DNA of 64,000 nt from Heliocidaris erythrogramma (Eukaryota; Echinodermata; Echinoidea; Camarodonta; Echinometridae): NCBI GenBank assembly GCA_025617745.1, contig CM046870.1, positions 5,581,618 through 5,645,617 of the forward strand. Direction: 5' to 3'. The translations under genes and the position numbers were made by a program. Below are positions 12,644 through 23,800 of the stretch, in pieces (within the stretch, counting starts at the first letter, position 1; the number at the start of each line of letters is the position of its first letter). A model generated the notes under the pieces. It was not told where the DNA came from. It saw nothing but the letters and a program-made list of their open reading frames with translations, and did no database searches.

Positions 12644-14782
12644 TCAGTCATGTTTACACAATTTATGTATGCCAAATGTATGCAATTTCTCTATGTGGGA
12701 TGTTTGGAAGGGTGTATCTGTATAGACCACTATGTCTTCCACTTGTGTTTCTGCAAATTTAAGCCTTGCACATCTCATGTCGAAGTCATAGTAAGTATAT
12801 TCAAGTTTTCGTTGGTGTTTTTTGGCCTTTGGGTTGTAGAACATCCTGTAGTCTCTTCTCCGTAATACAATGTCATTAGGTGGGTTATGCCCTGCCTTAA
12901 TGTCACCACCACAGCCAAAGCACCTTGAAACTTTTCCAAACCTGAAAGCAACCACAAAGCACTGCCTCTCCTGCACTTGTACTTCAGCTGGAGTCAGTGG
13001 TGGAAGTTCACTAGGTACATAAGTAGGTTTAGGTTGCTTAGACTTAGATCCCAGGTTAGATTCCCTCTTCCTCTTTTTTTCTGGTGTAGAAGGTGGTCTA
13101 TGTTTTCCCTTTCTTTGCACATAGGGCTCTTCCTCGTTTGCGATACCAATGTCTCGCACACACTCCTTTGCAAATTTCATCTGTCTTTTATATGACATGT
13201 CTCTCCTCTTCTTCATATTTGCACACCTCCCAAGGGGAGCAGTGCCTGCACAAATTGCCTGTAGGATGGCCTCCTGTCGTATGGCATGGCCAACATCCAA
13301 TTGGCAAGCTTTGATCAGGAGCATGTGTGAGTCGGCAGTATTTCCCATCTGTGCATGGCCAATTTCAGCTATGTTGGTAGTGGGAGCATCCAGGTCCTTG
13401 AAAGCCTTGAAGATATGATGTCTCCTTTTGTGCCACCATTTCAACCAGTCATCAACACATCCATCATTTTGAGCTGAAAAGCTCTGCATTTCTGCATGAT
13501 AGGTTTCATAGTCTCTTTTACTACATGCTTGCAGCATAGATGTGGCAATCTCCTTGAATTTAGCTTTATCTGTCACTTTGTGGGAGTGTTTCACCATACT
13601 TTGCTTAAAGTGAAACTCACAGGAAACGGTTCTCAGCCTCACCGCCTCTGGACCAAAGACTTCTTCAATGCTGCTCCAGTTAGCTGCATTCTCATCAACC
13701 ACAAAGCCATGGGGGTTGAATATGTATGCTCTGTCACCCTTTACCTCTGCCAGCATTTGGTTGAATGTGGTCCAGAACAATACCAAATTCTCATGGTTCT
13801 CTTTTTCAACGTCCATCACTGCCAAACACAGAACCTTCCTATACACTGGGTGATCTATCCACATTGTTAAGGGTTTTCATGTGCCTTACCCGATCATGTT
13901 TGGCATCAACATGAACATATGAATACTGTAAAGGCCCAACCTCATCTCTGTCCATTTGAATAGCAATCTCTGCCATGGCCTTGCTCGATTTGAAGACATA
14001 TGAAGGAGAACCATTGTTCATATTACCATTGTTCACTTTGTAAATCAAGAACTTGTCTTTTTTGTCTGTATCATCCTTAAGCTTGCAAACTGCATCAAAG
14101 CTGTGACCATGAACATATTGCTGCTCCTGCATGAAACTCTTTTCATTGTGCATGGCCTTCAGATCCACAAACTGGTCAGCAACACTTTGCACTTTGTTCC
14201 AGTCGACACTGCCTTGCGTTGCCATCAAATCAGCCATGTTGTTCAGAATAATCCTGGATGGTGGAACCCCAGGCCTTGCTTTAAGCTGTTCCTGCATGGA
14301 TTTTCTCGTGATTACCTTCTTGATTGCCCTGCAGGTATGGTTGCCTCTGTAGTATATAGTGAGGCTTGACTTACTGTCATGCTCCCACAATTTTTTCCCT
14401 TCACATGATACATATTCTGGGACACTACCACATATGCCACATACTTTGTACCCATTTAAAGATGTAAACTGAACATCATTGGGTTTGCCATCAAGTTTGC
14501 AGCTCTCCCGATGGCATTCATAGGATCCCTTGCAATGGGCAATACGCCTTATCCCACTGAAGCCCTTCCTTGAAGACTTCATCCACGTTCCCCATTTTCT
14601 TCCATCTTTTGAGACTTTCATCATGTTCTTTTTATCACACTTCATTCTGAACTTCTGTAGCCCATCAACATTATAGGGAATCTCGCATTTTTCAATGTCG
14701 TTCACGTCACAATCAGTCCAATGGCAAACTGAAAATTCAGTCTGCTTTTCTTTAATCGGTCCTGTGCCAAGAATGGTCTTCC
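12644..14782 (-). pseudogene. MULE-like transposase with GCM/WRKY-type zinc finger (frameshifted)
   Basis: Two overlapping frames make one transposase. The upstream part (about 14780 to 13867) carries a Cys/His cluster: MKCDKKN, AHCKGSYECHRESC, KVCGICG and GNHTC. This resembles the WRKY-GCM1 zinc-finger group common in Mutator-like transposases. The downstream part (13864-12644) continues with HVDAKHD just before the shift, then VVDENAAN and NIAEIGHA. These are plausible D, D and E catalytic positions with about 75 and 115 residues between them, plus a CEFHF motif and a C-terminal CFGCG cluster. A +1 shift near 13867 separates the halves. The frame extends upstream without a start codon into the minisatellite linker and the peptidase/kinase frame, suggesting it was once part of a larger protein. 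Family assignment rests on motif pattern only. Confidence 0.75.
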
Positions 14783-14784
14783 AG

Positions 14785-15295
14785 CTACCCTCACGTGAGT
14801 GGCGGGCCGGCGAGTTGTTGGTCGATGTGATGATAGAGCTGCCTCACATGAATGGCGGGCTGGTGAGCTGTTGGTCGATGTGGCGATGGAGCTGCCACCC
14901 TGTGAGTGGCTGGCGGATGACTTGTTATTCGTCAATGTGATGATAGAGCTGCCCTCACGCGAGTGGTGGGCTGGTGAGATTTTGTTGGCCGATTTGGCGA
15001 TGGAGCTGCTGCCCCTATGTGAGTGGCTGGCGGGTGACTTGTTATTTGTCAATGTGATGATAGGGCTAGCCTCACGTGAGTGGTGGCCTGGTGAGGTGTT
15101 CACCGATGTGATGATAGAGCTGCCCTCACATGAATGGCTGGCCAGTGACTTGTTGTTCATTGATGTTATGATAGAACTGCCCCCACGCGAGTGGTGGGCT
15201 GGTGAAGTACTGTTGGTCGATGTGGCGATGGAACTGCCCCCAGGTGAGTGGCAGGCTGGTGAGATTTTGCTGGCCGATGTGGTGGAGCTTGCAGA
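14785..15295 (-). repeat. Coding-frame minisatellite, unit about 60 bp
   Basis: About eight units alternate 'cacgtgagtgg.gggctggtgag' and 'gatgtgatgatagagctgcc'. On the minus strand they translate as variations on SPAHHSREGSSIITSTNN, a serine/histidine-rich low-complexity linker. The frame is continuous with the peptidase module upstream. After a one-base shift near 14860 it continues into the transposase (GSWKTILGTG) downstream. The opposite strand is also open here, which is a shadow. Confidence 0.8.
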
Positions 15296-15299
15296 TAGG

Positions 15300-15905
15300 A
15301 ACCATCTGTACCAAGTTATGTTGCACTCTTGCACAACCAATCCTACGAAAAGCCAGCGTGCAATGGCATGGCAACCCATTATATTTGCTTTAGACCAGCA
15401 TATCATGGCGTGACCACCACCTCCGTGAATTTGCCCAACTGGATGAGTATCCACCAAACAGATCCTGTCCCTCTGGAAAAGCAGCAGCATGTATAAGCAT
15501 TACCTGTATAGATGGCACAGCATGCCTGCTTGCTCTGATTTACAGCTTGCATGGCCTTGCACAAGTTCTCTCTCAGCATCCTCTCTACTGAGTGCCATGT
15601 ATGCAGGCACAAGGTCATTAACCTCATATGAAACCTGGAGGGCTTTGGTAGCTTGGAGCAAGTTCCTTGCTTCCTCCACATCATACATTCTACTACTTCT
15701 AGCTTGGTTGACTGCTTGTGGAAATTCCAATATTGTGTCATCTGTGACCTCTTGCAACTGTTGAGGTGTCAATTCTTCCAGTCTAGCCTGCACTCTGTCA
15801 CCAATCAAGATGGCTAGGAAGGTGCAAGCATTCACACTACCTCTGTTGTCATTAGGGTTGATGAAACCCCCACTTGCCAAGGCACTGTCCTTGGCATCAT
15901 CTATA
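15300..15905 (-). pseudogene. Putative cysteine-peptidase-like module, interrupted by one stop
   Basis: Downstream of the kinase lobe and in the same frame the protein reads NRGSVNACTFLAI (Cys codon at 15824-15826) and, about 125 residues on, ICLVDTHPVGQIHGGGGHAMI (His codon at 15443-15445). A nucleophile-like NAC near the N-terminus with a late D-x-H after a hydrophobic strand is the layout of several papain-like or deubiquitinase-type folds. I cannot name the family. A single in-frame TAA (15500-15502) separates the two motifs; the frame on both sides is identical, so this is a nonsense change and not a gene boundary. Confidence 0.5.
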
Positions 15906-16753
15906 CTATTTTGGTCCACAGCACAATGAAGCCTCTCCATGTGAGGATCAAGACAGATGGATGCCTCTTGTGCAGAAATACGCTCCCTTGGATTGTACTT
16001 GAGGCAAGAATTCATGATCCGAACGACCTTCAACCAGATGCCTTGTTTTTGCTCCAGGTACTTATCACTGTGCTTTGGCAGTATACCTTTCTTCAGTAGA
16101 CTAATGACATAGGCTGGCTGGTTTTTCACTTTGCCAGCCTGCAGAGCATCTTCCACTTCCGCTGCATATGGGAAGCCAAGATCAGAATTCGTCAAACACC
16201 AAAGAATCATCCCAAATGCCCAGATGTCTATCTGCTGCAGTGCTTCCATGGAAGTCTTGCTGGTACCAGATATCATGTGTATTTCTGGTGCTTGAAACAC
16301 TGTTGTTCCTCTGTTAACACATCTAAGAACTACTGCATGCTGTAATGTTCAATGTTCTTGTTTGTATGAGAGCTGACCTACTCTCTCCAAAATCTGTCAG
16401 CTTGACAATGACAGGGTTTTCTTGAAACTGCTTTGCCACATCTTCAGGGTCTGCTTCTGCATAGTATCCATTTGACACTAATATGTTTGATGGTTTTAGG
16501 TCTCTGTGAGCAATGCCTCTATCATGCAGATAAGACAGTCCACGGCAACACCATGGGCAACGTGAACCACTGCATGCTCAAAGCCCGGGAAGTCCATACT
16601 TTGGTCCAACTCCTGGAGCAGCTGCTCCAGTGTGTTAACCACCTTATCATCACTGAATGGCTTGAAGTCAAAGCTGCAGTATTCAATTAAAAGAGCGCTT
16701 GACCTGATGTTGACACCTTCGAGCTTAACAATATTTTCATGACTTAGGTCCTT
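15905..16753 (-). pseudogene. Protein kinase domain, frameshifted, truncated by the assembly gap
   Basis: Read from 16753 downwards, the frame gives KDLSHENIVKLEG (C-helix to beta 4 region). After a one-base loss near 16540 it gives LSYLHDRGIAHRDLKPSN (catalytic loop) and VIVKLTDFGES (metal-binding DFG). After a second disruption near 16330-16350 it gives RGTTVFQAPEIH (APE) and IDIWAFGMILW (alpha-F). The key kinase residues HRD, N, DFG and APE are present. The glycine loop and the VAIK lysine would lie in the N gap. The intron-free state and the frameshifts indicate a decayed copy. It continues in frame into the peptidase-like module. Confidence 0.82.
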
Positions 16754-17253
16754 NNNNNNNNNNNNNNNNNNNNNNNNNNNNNNNNNNNNNNNNNNNNNNN
16801 NNNNNNNNNNNNNNNNNNNNNNNNNNNNNNNNNNNNNNNNNNNNNNNNNNNNNNNNNNNNNNNNNNNNNNNNNNNNNNNNNNNNNNNNNNNNNNNNNNNN
16901 NNNNNNNNNNNNNNNNNNNNNNNNNNNNNNNNNNNNNNNNNNNNNNNNNNNNNNNNNNNNNNNNNNNNNNNNNNNNNNNNNNNNNNNNNNNNNNNNNNNN
17001 NNNNNNNNNNNNNNNNNNNNNNNNNNNNNNNNNNNNNNNNNNNNNNNNNNNNNNNNNNNNNNNNNNNNNNNNNNNNNNNNNNNNNNNNNNNNNNNNNNNN
17101 NNNNNNNNNNNNNNNNNNNNNNNNNNNNNNNNNNNNNNNNNNNNNNNNNNNNNNNNNNNNNNNNNNNNNNNNNNNNNNNNNNNNNNNNNNNNNNNNNNNN
17201 NNNNNNNNNNNNNNNNNNNNNNNNNNNNNNNNNNNNNNNNNNNNNNNNNNNNN
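16754..17253. other. Assembly gap (500 N)
   Basis: Exactly 500 unknown bases, a usual placeholder size. The gap removes the start of the kinase-peptidase-transposase frame. Any open frame crossing it is meaningless. Confidence 0.99.
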
Positions 17254-17884
17254 ACTCAAATATTTATTATGTACAGACAAAATGGCCTGTTACTCCAATA
17301 CATCTAATATTTTCTCTAAGTTTTGGTTTTACAATGTACATATATTTTTAGGTGTGTGGGTGATGAAGTTAAAAAGGGAAGGTTGAGTTCTTGGAAAGTT
17401 AAAAAAAAAAAAATAATTTGTGAGCTTTCTCATTCCTTTCATGTCACCTTGGAAGAACATCATAGTAGAAATGTCCCCTGAAAAGGACTGCTCTTCAAAT
17501 GCCCTCATATTCGAAATATGATGCTGAACATGTGTATGTAGTCCCATATACACATTTCTGTGTGCAGTGCATGTGACTCTCAGCAGGATTGATTCATTTT
17601 CTTCTCATTTTGGTGATTCCAAAACATTAAGCATACACCAATTCTTATGTGCTATATAATCAACCTTTCCCAATTGCTTTGAGACAGTTTCTTTCACAAT
17701 TTTATTGCATGACCAGAACTCACCTTCTTTAAATTTCAAAGGTCAAAGGTGATATTATGTTTGATATACATATGCAAGTTAGTAGAGATACTGTAATATA
17801 ATGTGGGTTGAGATATATAGAGAGGTATAGAATACATGTAAATGTTTTTAGGAATCAAAAAATCATGGTATGCTCTTCTGACCA

Positions 17885-17998
17885 GGGCCCCCGTTGCATA
17901 AAACTTTCCGTCAACGGTAACTTTGCCATCAATGGTAACTCCTATGGAAAGCTTGATTTTGATTGGCTGTTGAGTGATGTTACCATGCAACAGGGCCA
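17885..17998. mobile_element. Short MITE with gggccc...gttgcat ends
   Basis: The left end 'gggcccccgttgcataaaac' and right end 'ttaccatgcaacagggcc' are inverted repeats, and the interior carries 'gattggctg'. The same architecture and interior word appear at 18427-18570, marking one dispersed family. Confidence 0.7.
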
Positions 17999-18426
17999 AG
18001 CAGTACTTCATTGTTAGTATTATTGCTTTTACTCAGGTTTTCATGCGTCTATATCTGTTGCATGAAGAATTAAATGGAACATCTAAGCCCCCAAAGATGC
18101 TCTAATGAATCTCAGAAAATCAGAGGAGATCAAAGTTCACAAAATATTAAGACTAATACTCGTAAAGCTTAAGAGTTTTAAATATCAAGAAGATGGGAGT
18201 TCTATTTGAGGCAAATTGGCAGCTCCGTCATGGAACTGTAGTACCATAGCTTTCCTAATAAATTCTTCTTTTTGTTTAATAATCTAAAATCTTGATGTAG
18301 CAGGAAACCAAATATTTATACTTTATATTTAATAGCAGGGTACCCTTAATATATAAACAAAGTACATGTATTTAATATTTCTACAGAATATTGGAGAGTT
18401 TATGGGGAATTACATGTAAGAGGTCT

Positions 18427-18570
18427 GGGCCCCGTTTCATAAAACGTGCTATCTATGACAAGTTACAATAAGTTAAAAGCTACTGAAATACTTGCATCTG
18501 ATTGGCTGAGAGCGAATTTGTCATAGATATGTGGCAGTAGTTATTGATAAGTTTTATGAAACAGGGCCCT
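18427..18570. mobile_element. Short MITE with gggccccgtttcataaaac ends
   Basis: The ends 'gggccccgtttcataaaac' and 'gttttatgaaacagggccct' are inverted repeats over a 144-bp element. The interior includes 'ctatctatgacaa' mirrored by 'gtcatagatat' and the family word 'gattggctgagagcg'. That word recurs at about 62030, where a related element lies. Confidence 0.8.
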
Positions 18571-20825
18571 GATGTGCTGAGAAGATTACGCCATCAAAAG
18601 GAAACTAGTCAATTTCCCTTTTACCCAGATATCGAAAATCATTTTTCATTCATTACATGTTAAGTAGTACCTTTAAGCCAGCATTATTTCAAACATGTAA
18701 GAGTTACCACCGACATGACAATCGGGTATTTTGTGTTGAAATATTGTCATTAATTAGACCTTTATTTGCAATGTTCAATACAAATGCAATATAAATATAT
18801 ACAATTTTAACACCGAACAAAGTTTTACATTATGGATAAGGCTTTCCAAAATGTATTATGATAACATGAAATACTCATACATAATGGAAATATATGTATA
18901 TATATTTACAGAACTTCAATATAGAATTTGTAATGTATGTGACATTATTTGATTGTTTTTAGTGTGGTATTCACAGTATTTACATATACTTGTACATGTA
19001 TATTATTTGATGTGCTTCCCCTGCAATAAATATGTGATGAAATAGAAATTTACCCTCATATGAGAATGGAGTTATTTGTTTTAATGTTTTTTACAATAGG
19101 TATGGAATCTCATTATAAAGAACATGGGTGTCATAAGTTCCATCATTTGTACAGAGTTAAGGTAACACCCTTCTGGCTCCAAACAAACTCGGTATAACAA
19201 AGTGATTTTGCCGTTCCTACTTCTTTGTATTTGATTGTGGGTGGGGGGGGTTCCCTGATAGAGTAGAACCTCATAATAAAGAACACTGTTATAACACATT
19301 AATTTTGCCAGTCCCATTTCTTTGTATTATATTGTTGCTTAGCCCTGATATTTATATCAAGGATTCAATATAAAGTGATAATTTCCGTGGTCCAAAGGAG
19401 TTTGTTATAACGAGGTTTCACTGTATACATGTAAGTGCTTTCATTGTACAAAGGTAATTTTCTTGTTCCCAAGCTAGGATTTTGCTATAATGTGGTTCCA
19501 CTGAACAAGTGGGGTTTTTTTTTGGGGGGGGGGGATGGAAATACACTAAAGATATTTTTGAAACATTTGTTGCTTTACATGTTTATAATTATAAAATATA
19601 CACATCAAAAAAAGTAGTAGAGAAGAATACTGCCCTACTTTTACAAAAGGAAGCAAATGACAAAGACACTTCTTGAAAATGAGCAAAATGTCTGTCATTT
19701 ACATATCTATTGGTAAGATGAGTTTCTGCTCAAAGCTTAGTCTGGAAGTAAAACCTACTAAGTACACTATAAAGACATCAATAACTCAGATTTAAATGGT
19801 TTGTCACTTGTTTCCTTTTAGAATAGTACCAAACTGTTACTAAAAAGCAATGGCATTAGATACTACCGGACAACTTTCTCCATTCTATCATGTTTTGTTT
19901 TATTTTTATTTTTATTTCTCCATTAAACTTATTTCATCACCCAAGCTTATACATGTATGTATATTGTGTGAACTAAAAAAATAGTGATGGATCATCCATT
20001 TAATGTCGGTCATATCACAATAAACCTATATGTCTCATCAAATATATCATATACATACACATGAATACTAACAGAGAAAAATTACTCAATACAACCATCT
20101 AACGAAGCAGATTTTTCTATTGCCTGATAGATATCTTTTAGATGTTGCACATGTCCTTTTACTAAGCTTTTAAATGGCTAGCCATGCAAAACAAAACATC
20201 CAAGTAATGGTAAAGCCATGTTCGTATAAAGTACAAGTGGACGGAATATACAGATTTCTAAGGCAACTGCAACTTAAAAAAGAATCAGTATAATTACAAA
20301 AGAATACATCAAAATGTTGGACTTCCACAGGGTTCAACTGACCTTTGGTGCATTTAAATGTAAAGTACAAATCCACAAGTTATTTTTTTAAGTGCAAGCT
20401 TCTAATTTTCATCATGTTATTTGAATGTTGAGATCCCTTTGCTATTTTAATGAAAGGACGGTTCAACACAGAGAAGGGGCACTAATTATAGGGAAGAAAG
20501 ACTGAAGCATTGATAAACCGAATATCAATCGTATCAAATCCTACCGAAAAACCAATATTAGATATATAGTTATCATCATCATAATGTTTTCTGCTATATG
20601 TATCAACATCCATAACTTGTGAAGTAATCAATAAAGGACTATTAAGCAATGTCCTTCATACTTCTCAGAATGATATATGCTCAGTCATGGAGCACATATT
20701 ACTTGCATCTGTTGCTTACATTTGCAAACAAGTTCGTAAGAAATTTGACAATGAGAGGGCAACTCTTCACAAAAATATGAACATTGTCCATGAAGTCCAG
20801 TCTGTGGTTTCAAAGCCTAAGCTGT

Positions 20826-23800
20826 CTACCATACAAATCCCAGACGCTTTCTTGTATTTGAGGACTTCCCGACATGAGCGTATTTAACGTCGTCTGTGCT
20901 TCCTTTCTGGTAGTAAGGTAGCTCGACTCCAACTCTGTCCTTGGTCAGGTAGCTGGGTCGGATACCACCCTTACCATCACAGACGGGTCCGTGGCCGCCA
21001 CCATGGCCCTCCCTGGCCGCCTTCTCCAGCGGGTAGACGTTGCGCCCGCCATCCTTGCAGTGCTTGATGACCTTGCCTGCATACTCCTGGAACTGCTGTT
21101 CCTCTAGGGCCAAGAGATCAATGTTCTTTTTGTCCATTTCGAGTTGCTCGGCCCTGTCCATAAGACTGCGCTCATGACGCTCACTGATCTGCTCGCCATG
21201 GAAGTTCTTGAGCTGTTCGTTCTCCTGCCTGATCTGCTTCATCTTCTCCTCCTGCTTGGCCGCAAAGAGACGGTCGGCCTCTATTTTCAGGTGCAGGGCT
21301 TCCAGTTCCCGACGCCTCTCTTGGCGTTCCTCCTTCTCCTTCTGCTTCATTTGTTTAGTCCTGTAAAGTAAATAAGCCAACATCAGAATGTTAAACTCTA
21401 CTTTACAACAATGATTTCTGCTTTGAATTTCATGTCCTGACCCTCTAAGATCTTGAAAGCGATACTGTAATATACAAAAACCTCATTGATCTCAAAATCT
21501 CCATCAATATTTCTATCAGTGGTAAATGTTCTCTTTTTAAAGAATACAAGAGAATAAAAACGTGTAGACAGATGTTCCAACCCACTTCAAGATGGGGAGA
21601 TGATATAAACGAAGGTACTTTGTACTATATTTGCATTAAAATTGTATGTGTACCATCATAATGAATTTCTTTTTTTGAATTTCTTTCATTTTCCAAATTA
21701 TAAGGAATGGATGTTCCTAATTCTGAGACCTGTACATAACATCCCCTTAGAAATAAACACTCACAAGAAGGAAAACCAAATGTTGTTGCTACTAACCTGT
21801 GAATAGCTATTTGTTTGAGGTCTTCCTCCAGCCTTGATTGTTTCTCCTGCATCTCTTTCTCCCTGGCAGCTTCACGTTCTGCCACGGCCTTGGCGATACG
21901 ATCATCCTCATCATCTGCCTTTGCCTTAAGTTGGCCATCCAGGTCGTTGACCATACGATTGACATTATCTTGCTTTTGTCTGTACAAAAGTAGAGGAATC
22001 GGAGGCATGATTTAGAATTCCCAATACTCCGGTTACATTATATCATTTAGAATTAATGAAATATGATTTTAAAATTGTGTATTCTTAAGTGCATCATAGG
22101 TACTTTTGATCAAAGGATTTGATTACTCAAGTTTCATACTATTATACTGTACCTGCCAAACATCCATAGGCAAAAAATAGGAATCCCAAGGCAAAATTAG
22201 GATTACAGTTTATTTTGTGGGTATTCATACATAGGATTTTTATATAAATGGAGGAATCTAGGGCTCATAACATTAGTTTGAAGGCCAAAAAATAGGAATA
22301 GTTGGTAGGTAAGCACTATGAATGATTGAAGCAGCAAGACTGCGGTTGATATTGACCGATATTCCTACGATACTTCAGGAGATATGAAGCATTGCAAAAG
22401 GGGCAGAGCCTCATCTTAATTGTCTACTCAACCCATCTGCACATGCTACCTTTTCATTTAGAATTACTAACAAGCATGGTGCACACTTACTGCCAGAGCT
22501 CTTTCTCTCTCTCCCGTCGCAGTTTCGTCATCTTCTTCTTGGCGGCGGCAAAGATGCGGATCTCCTCTTCTTCCTCCTCTTCCTTCTGCTCCTGCGCGGC
22601 CCTGATCAAGTCGCGATCGGCCACGGTCTTGAGATGGGAGTGCATGAGGTCCTGTTTCTCGCCGAGCCGGATACGTTCGATCTTAGCACGCTCTGCGTTG
22701 TAGTAATCGACCTGTTCTTTGAGGTCCCTCCCTTCACGTATATCCTGAATCTTGTCAATTTCAGCGTCTTGTAAATGTTCCTGGATTCTAGATTAATTTT
22801 AAAAATGACAATAATGATAAATGATGATAGACAACAATTATCAAGTTTTGTAACTTTTAGTCCTTAAGTGACAGATAATAACAAGGGGCCGTATTCTGAA
22901 AACTATGTTAACTTTTATGTTAGTAAAACACTGTTAATTGTCATAACAAATCAAAATCAGGACAAGTCATTGGTTGATGATTGCGCAAAGATGGCTGTGC
23001 CCACATAAAGTTAACAGAGACATCTGAGCAAGCACCAATGATTAGTGTTTATTGCACGCAATTTCAATTTGTTATGACAATTAACATAGTTTTCCTTAAC
23101 ATAAAAGATAACATAGTTTTCAGAATACCGCCCAAGGTATTTCAAATTAACAGTTACGCTATATTGAACTAGACGTGTTGAATACAAATTCCAAGAAAAC
23201 TCAGGGTTAAAACAACAGAAAAATGTCTGCTGAATGGAAAAATCATAGTCTAACTGACCAATAAGGCAGGGTTTCATTACCTTTTATTTGCAGAGGATCT
23301 GGATTGATATTTTTAGAGTCTGCATGCATGGACACATGTTAAAATTTTGAAACTTGGGGGGGGGGGGGGGGTGGGAGGTTCAGAGTTAGCAATCGGAGTT
23401 ATAATGGGCACCTGTTAGTTTTAAGCCCTGAATATAGCCATCATTTTTATTTTGTTTAATGACTCCTGTAAAGTGATTTCATGTAACACATCTAAAAAAC
23501 AGATTAGAAAATCAGGAATTGATGAAAAATTGATGAAAAGCACTCACTGTTGTTTTTGAAATTCTGAGATGACCATGCGATCCTCCATCCTTTTCAGAGC
23601 TTTCTCCTGGTCTGCCAGGATCCCTTCTTCTAGCTCCCTCTGCGCACGGAGTAACAGCTCCTTGTCCTTGCCACTCATAGCTGCCTCTCGAGCCTTCTTG
23701 AGTTCCAACTGAGCGTCTCGTTCTTTCAATACTTCAGTCAGCAAAAGAGCTCCCTATCATACAAAATAGATCATGGTACAATTCCATTTCAAATAGTCTT

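Larger units (their letters stand above)
17254..20820. other. Intergenic sequence downstream of CFAP210, MITEs only
   Basis: No coding region is supported. The stretch includes two MITEs with gggccc ends (listed separately). At about 19085-19430 there are scattered 'ctcataataaagaac' / 'gttataacgaggtttcactgta' fragments resembling eroded DNA-transposon ends. It is otherwise AT-rich. The last CFAP210 exon ends at 20826, so its 3' UTR and polyadenylation site fall here; a TTTAAT (ATTAAA on minus) at about 20444 is a weak candidate. Confidence 0.55.

Noticed and set aside
13149..13870. Plus-strand open frames opposite the transposase
   Set aside because: They are shadows of the minus-strand transposase, which alone shows conserved motifs.
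14799..15413. Plus-strand 204-codon repetitive frame
   Set aside because: This is the antisense reading of the minisatellite. The minus frame connects to real domains on both sides.
16744..17280. Open frame across the N gap
   Set aside because: It consists almost entirely of unknown bases.
21144..21371. Leucine-rich plus-strand frames opposite CFAP210 exons (also 22392-22703 and 24767-25042)
   Set aside because: They are antisense readings of coiled-coil codons (E/K/Q read as L/F/S) and lack conservation evidence.
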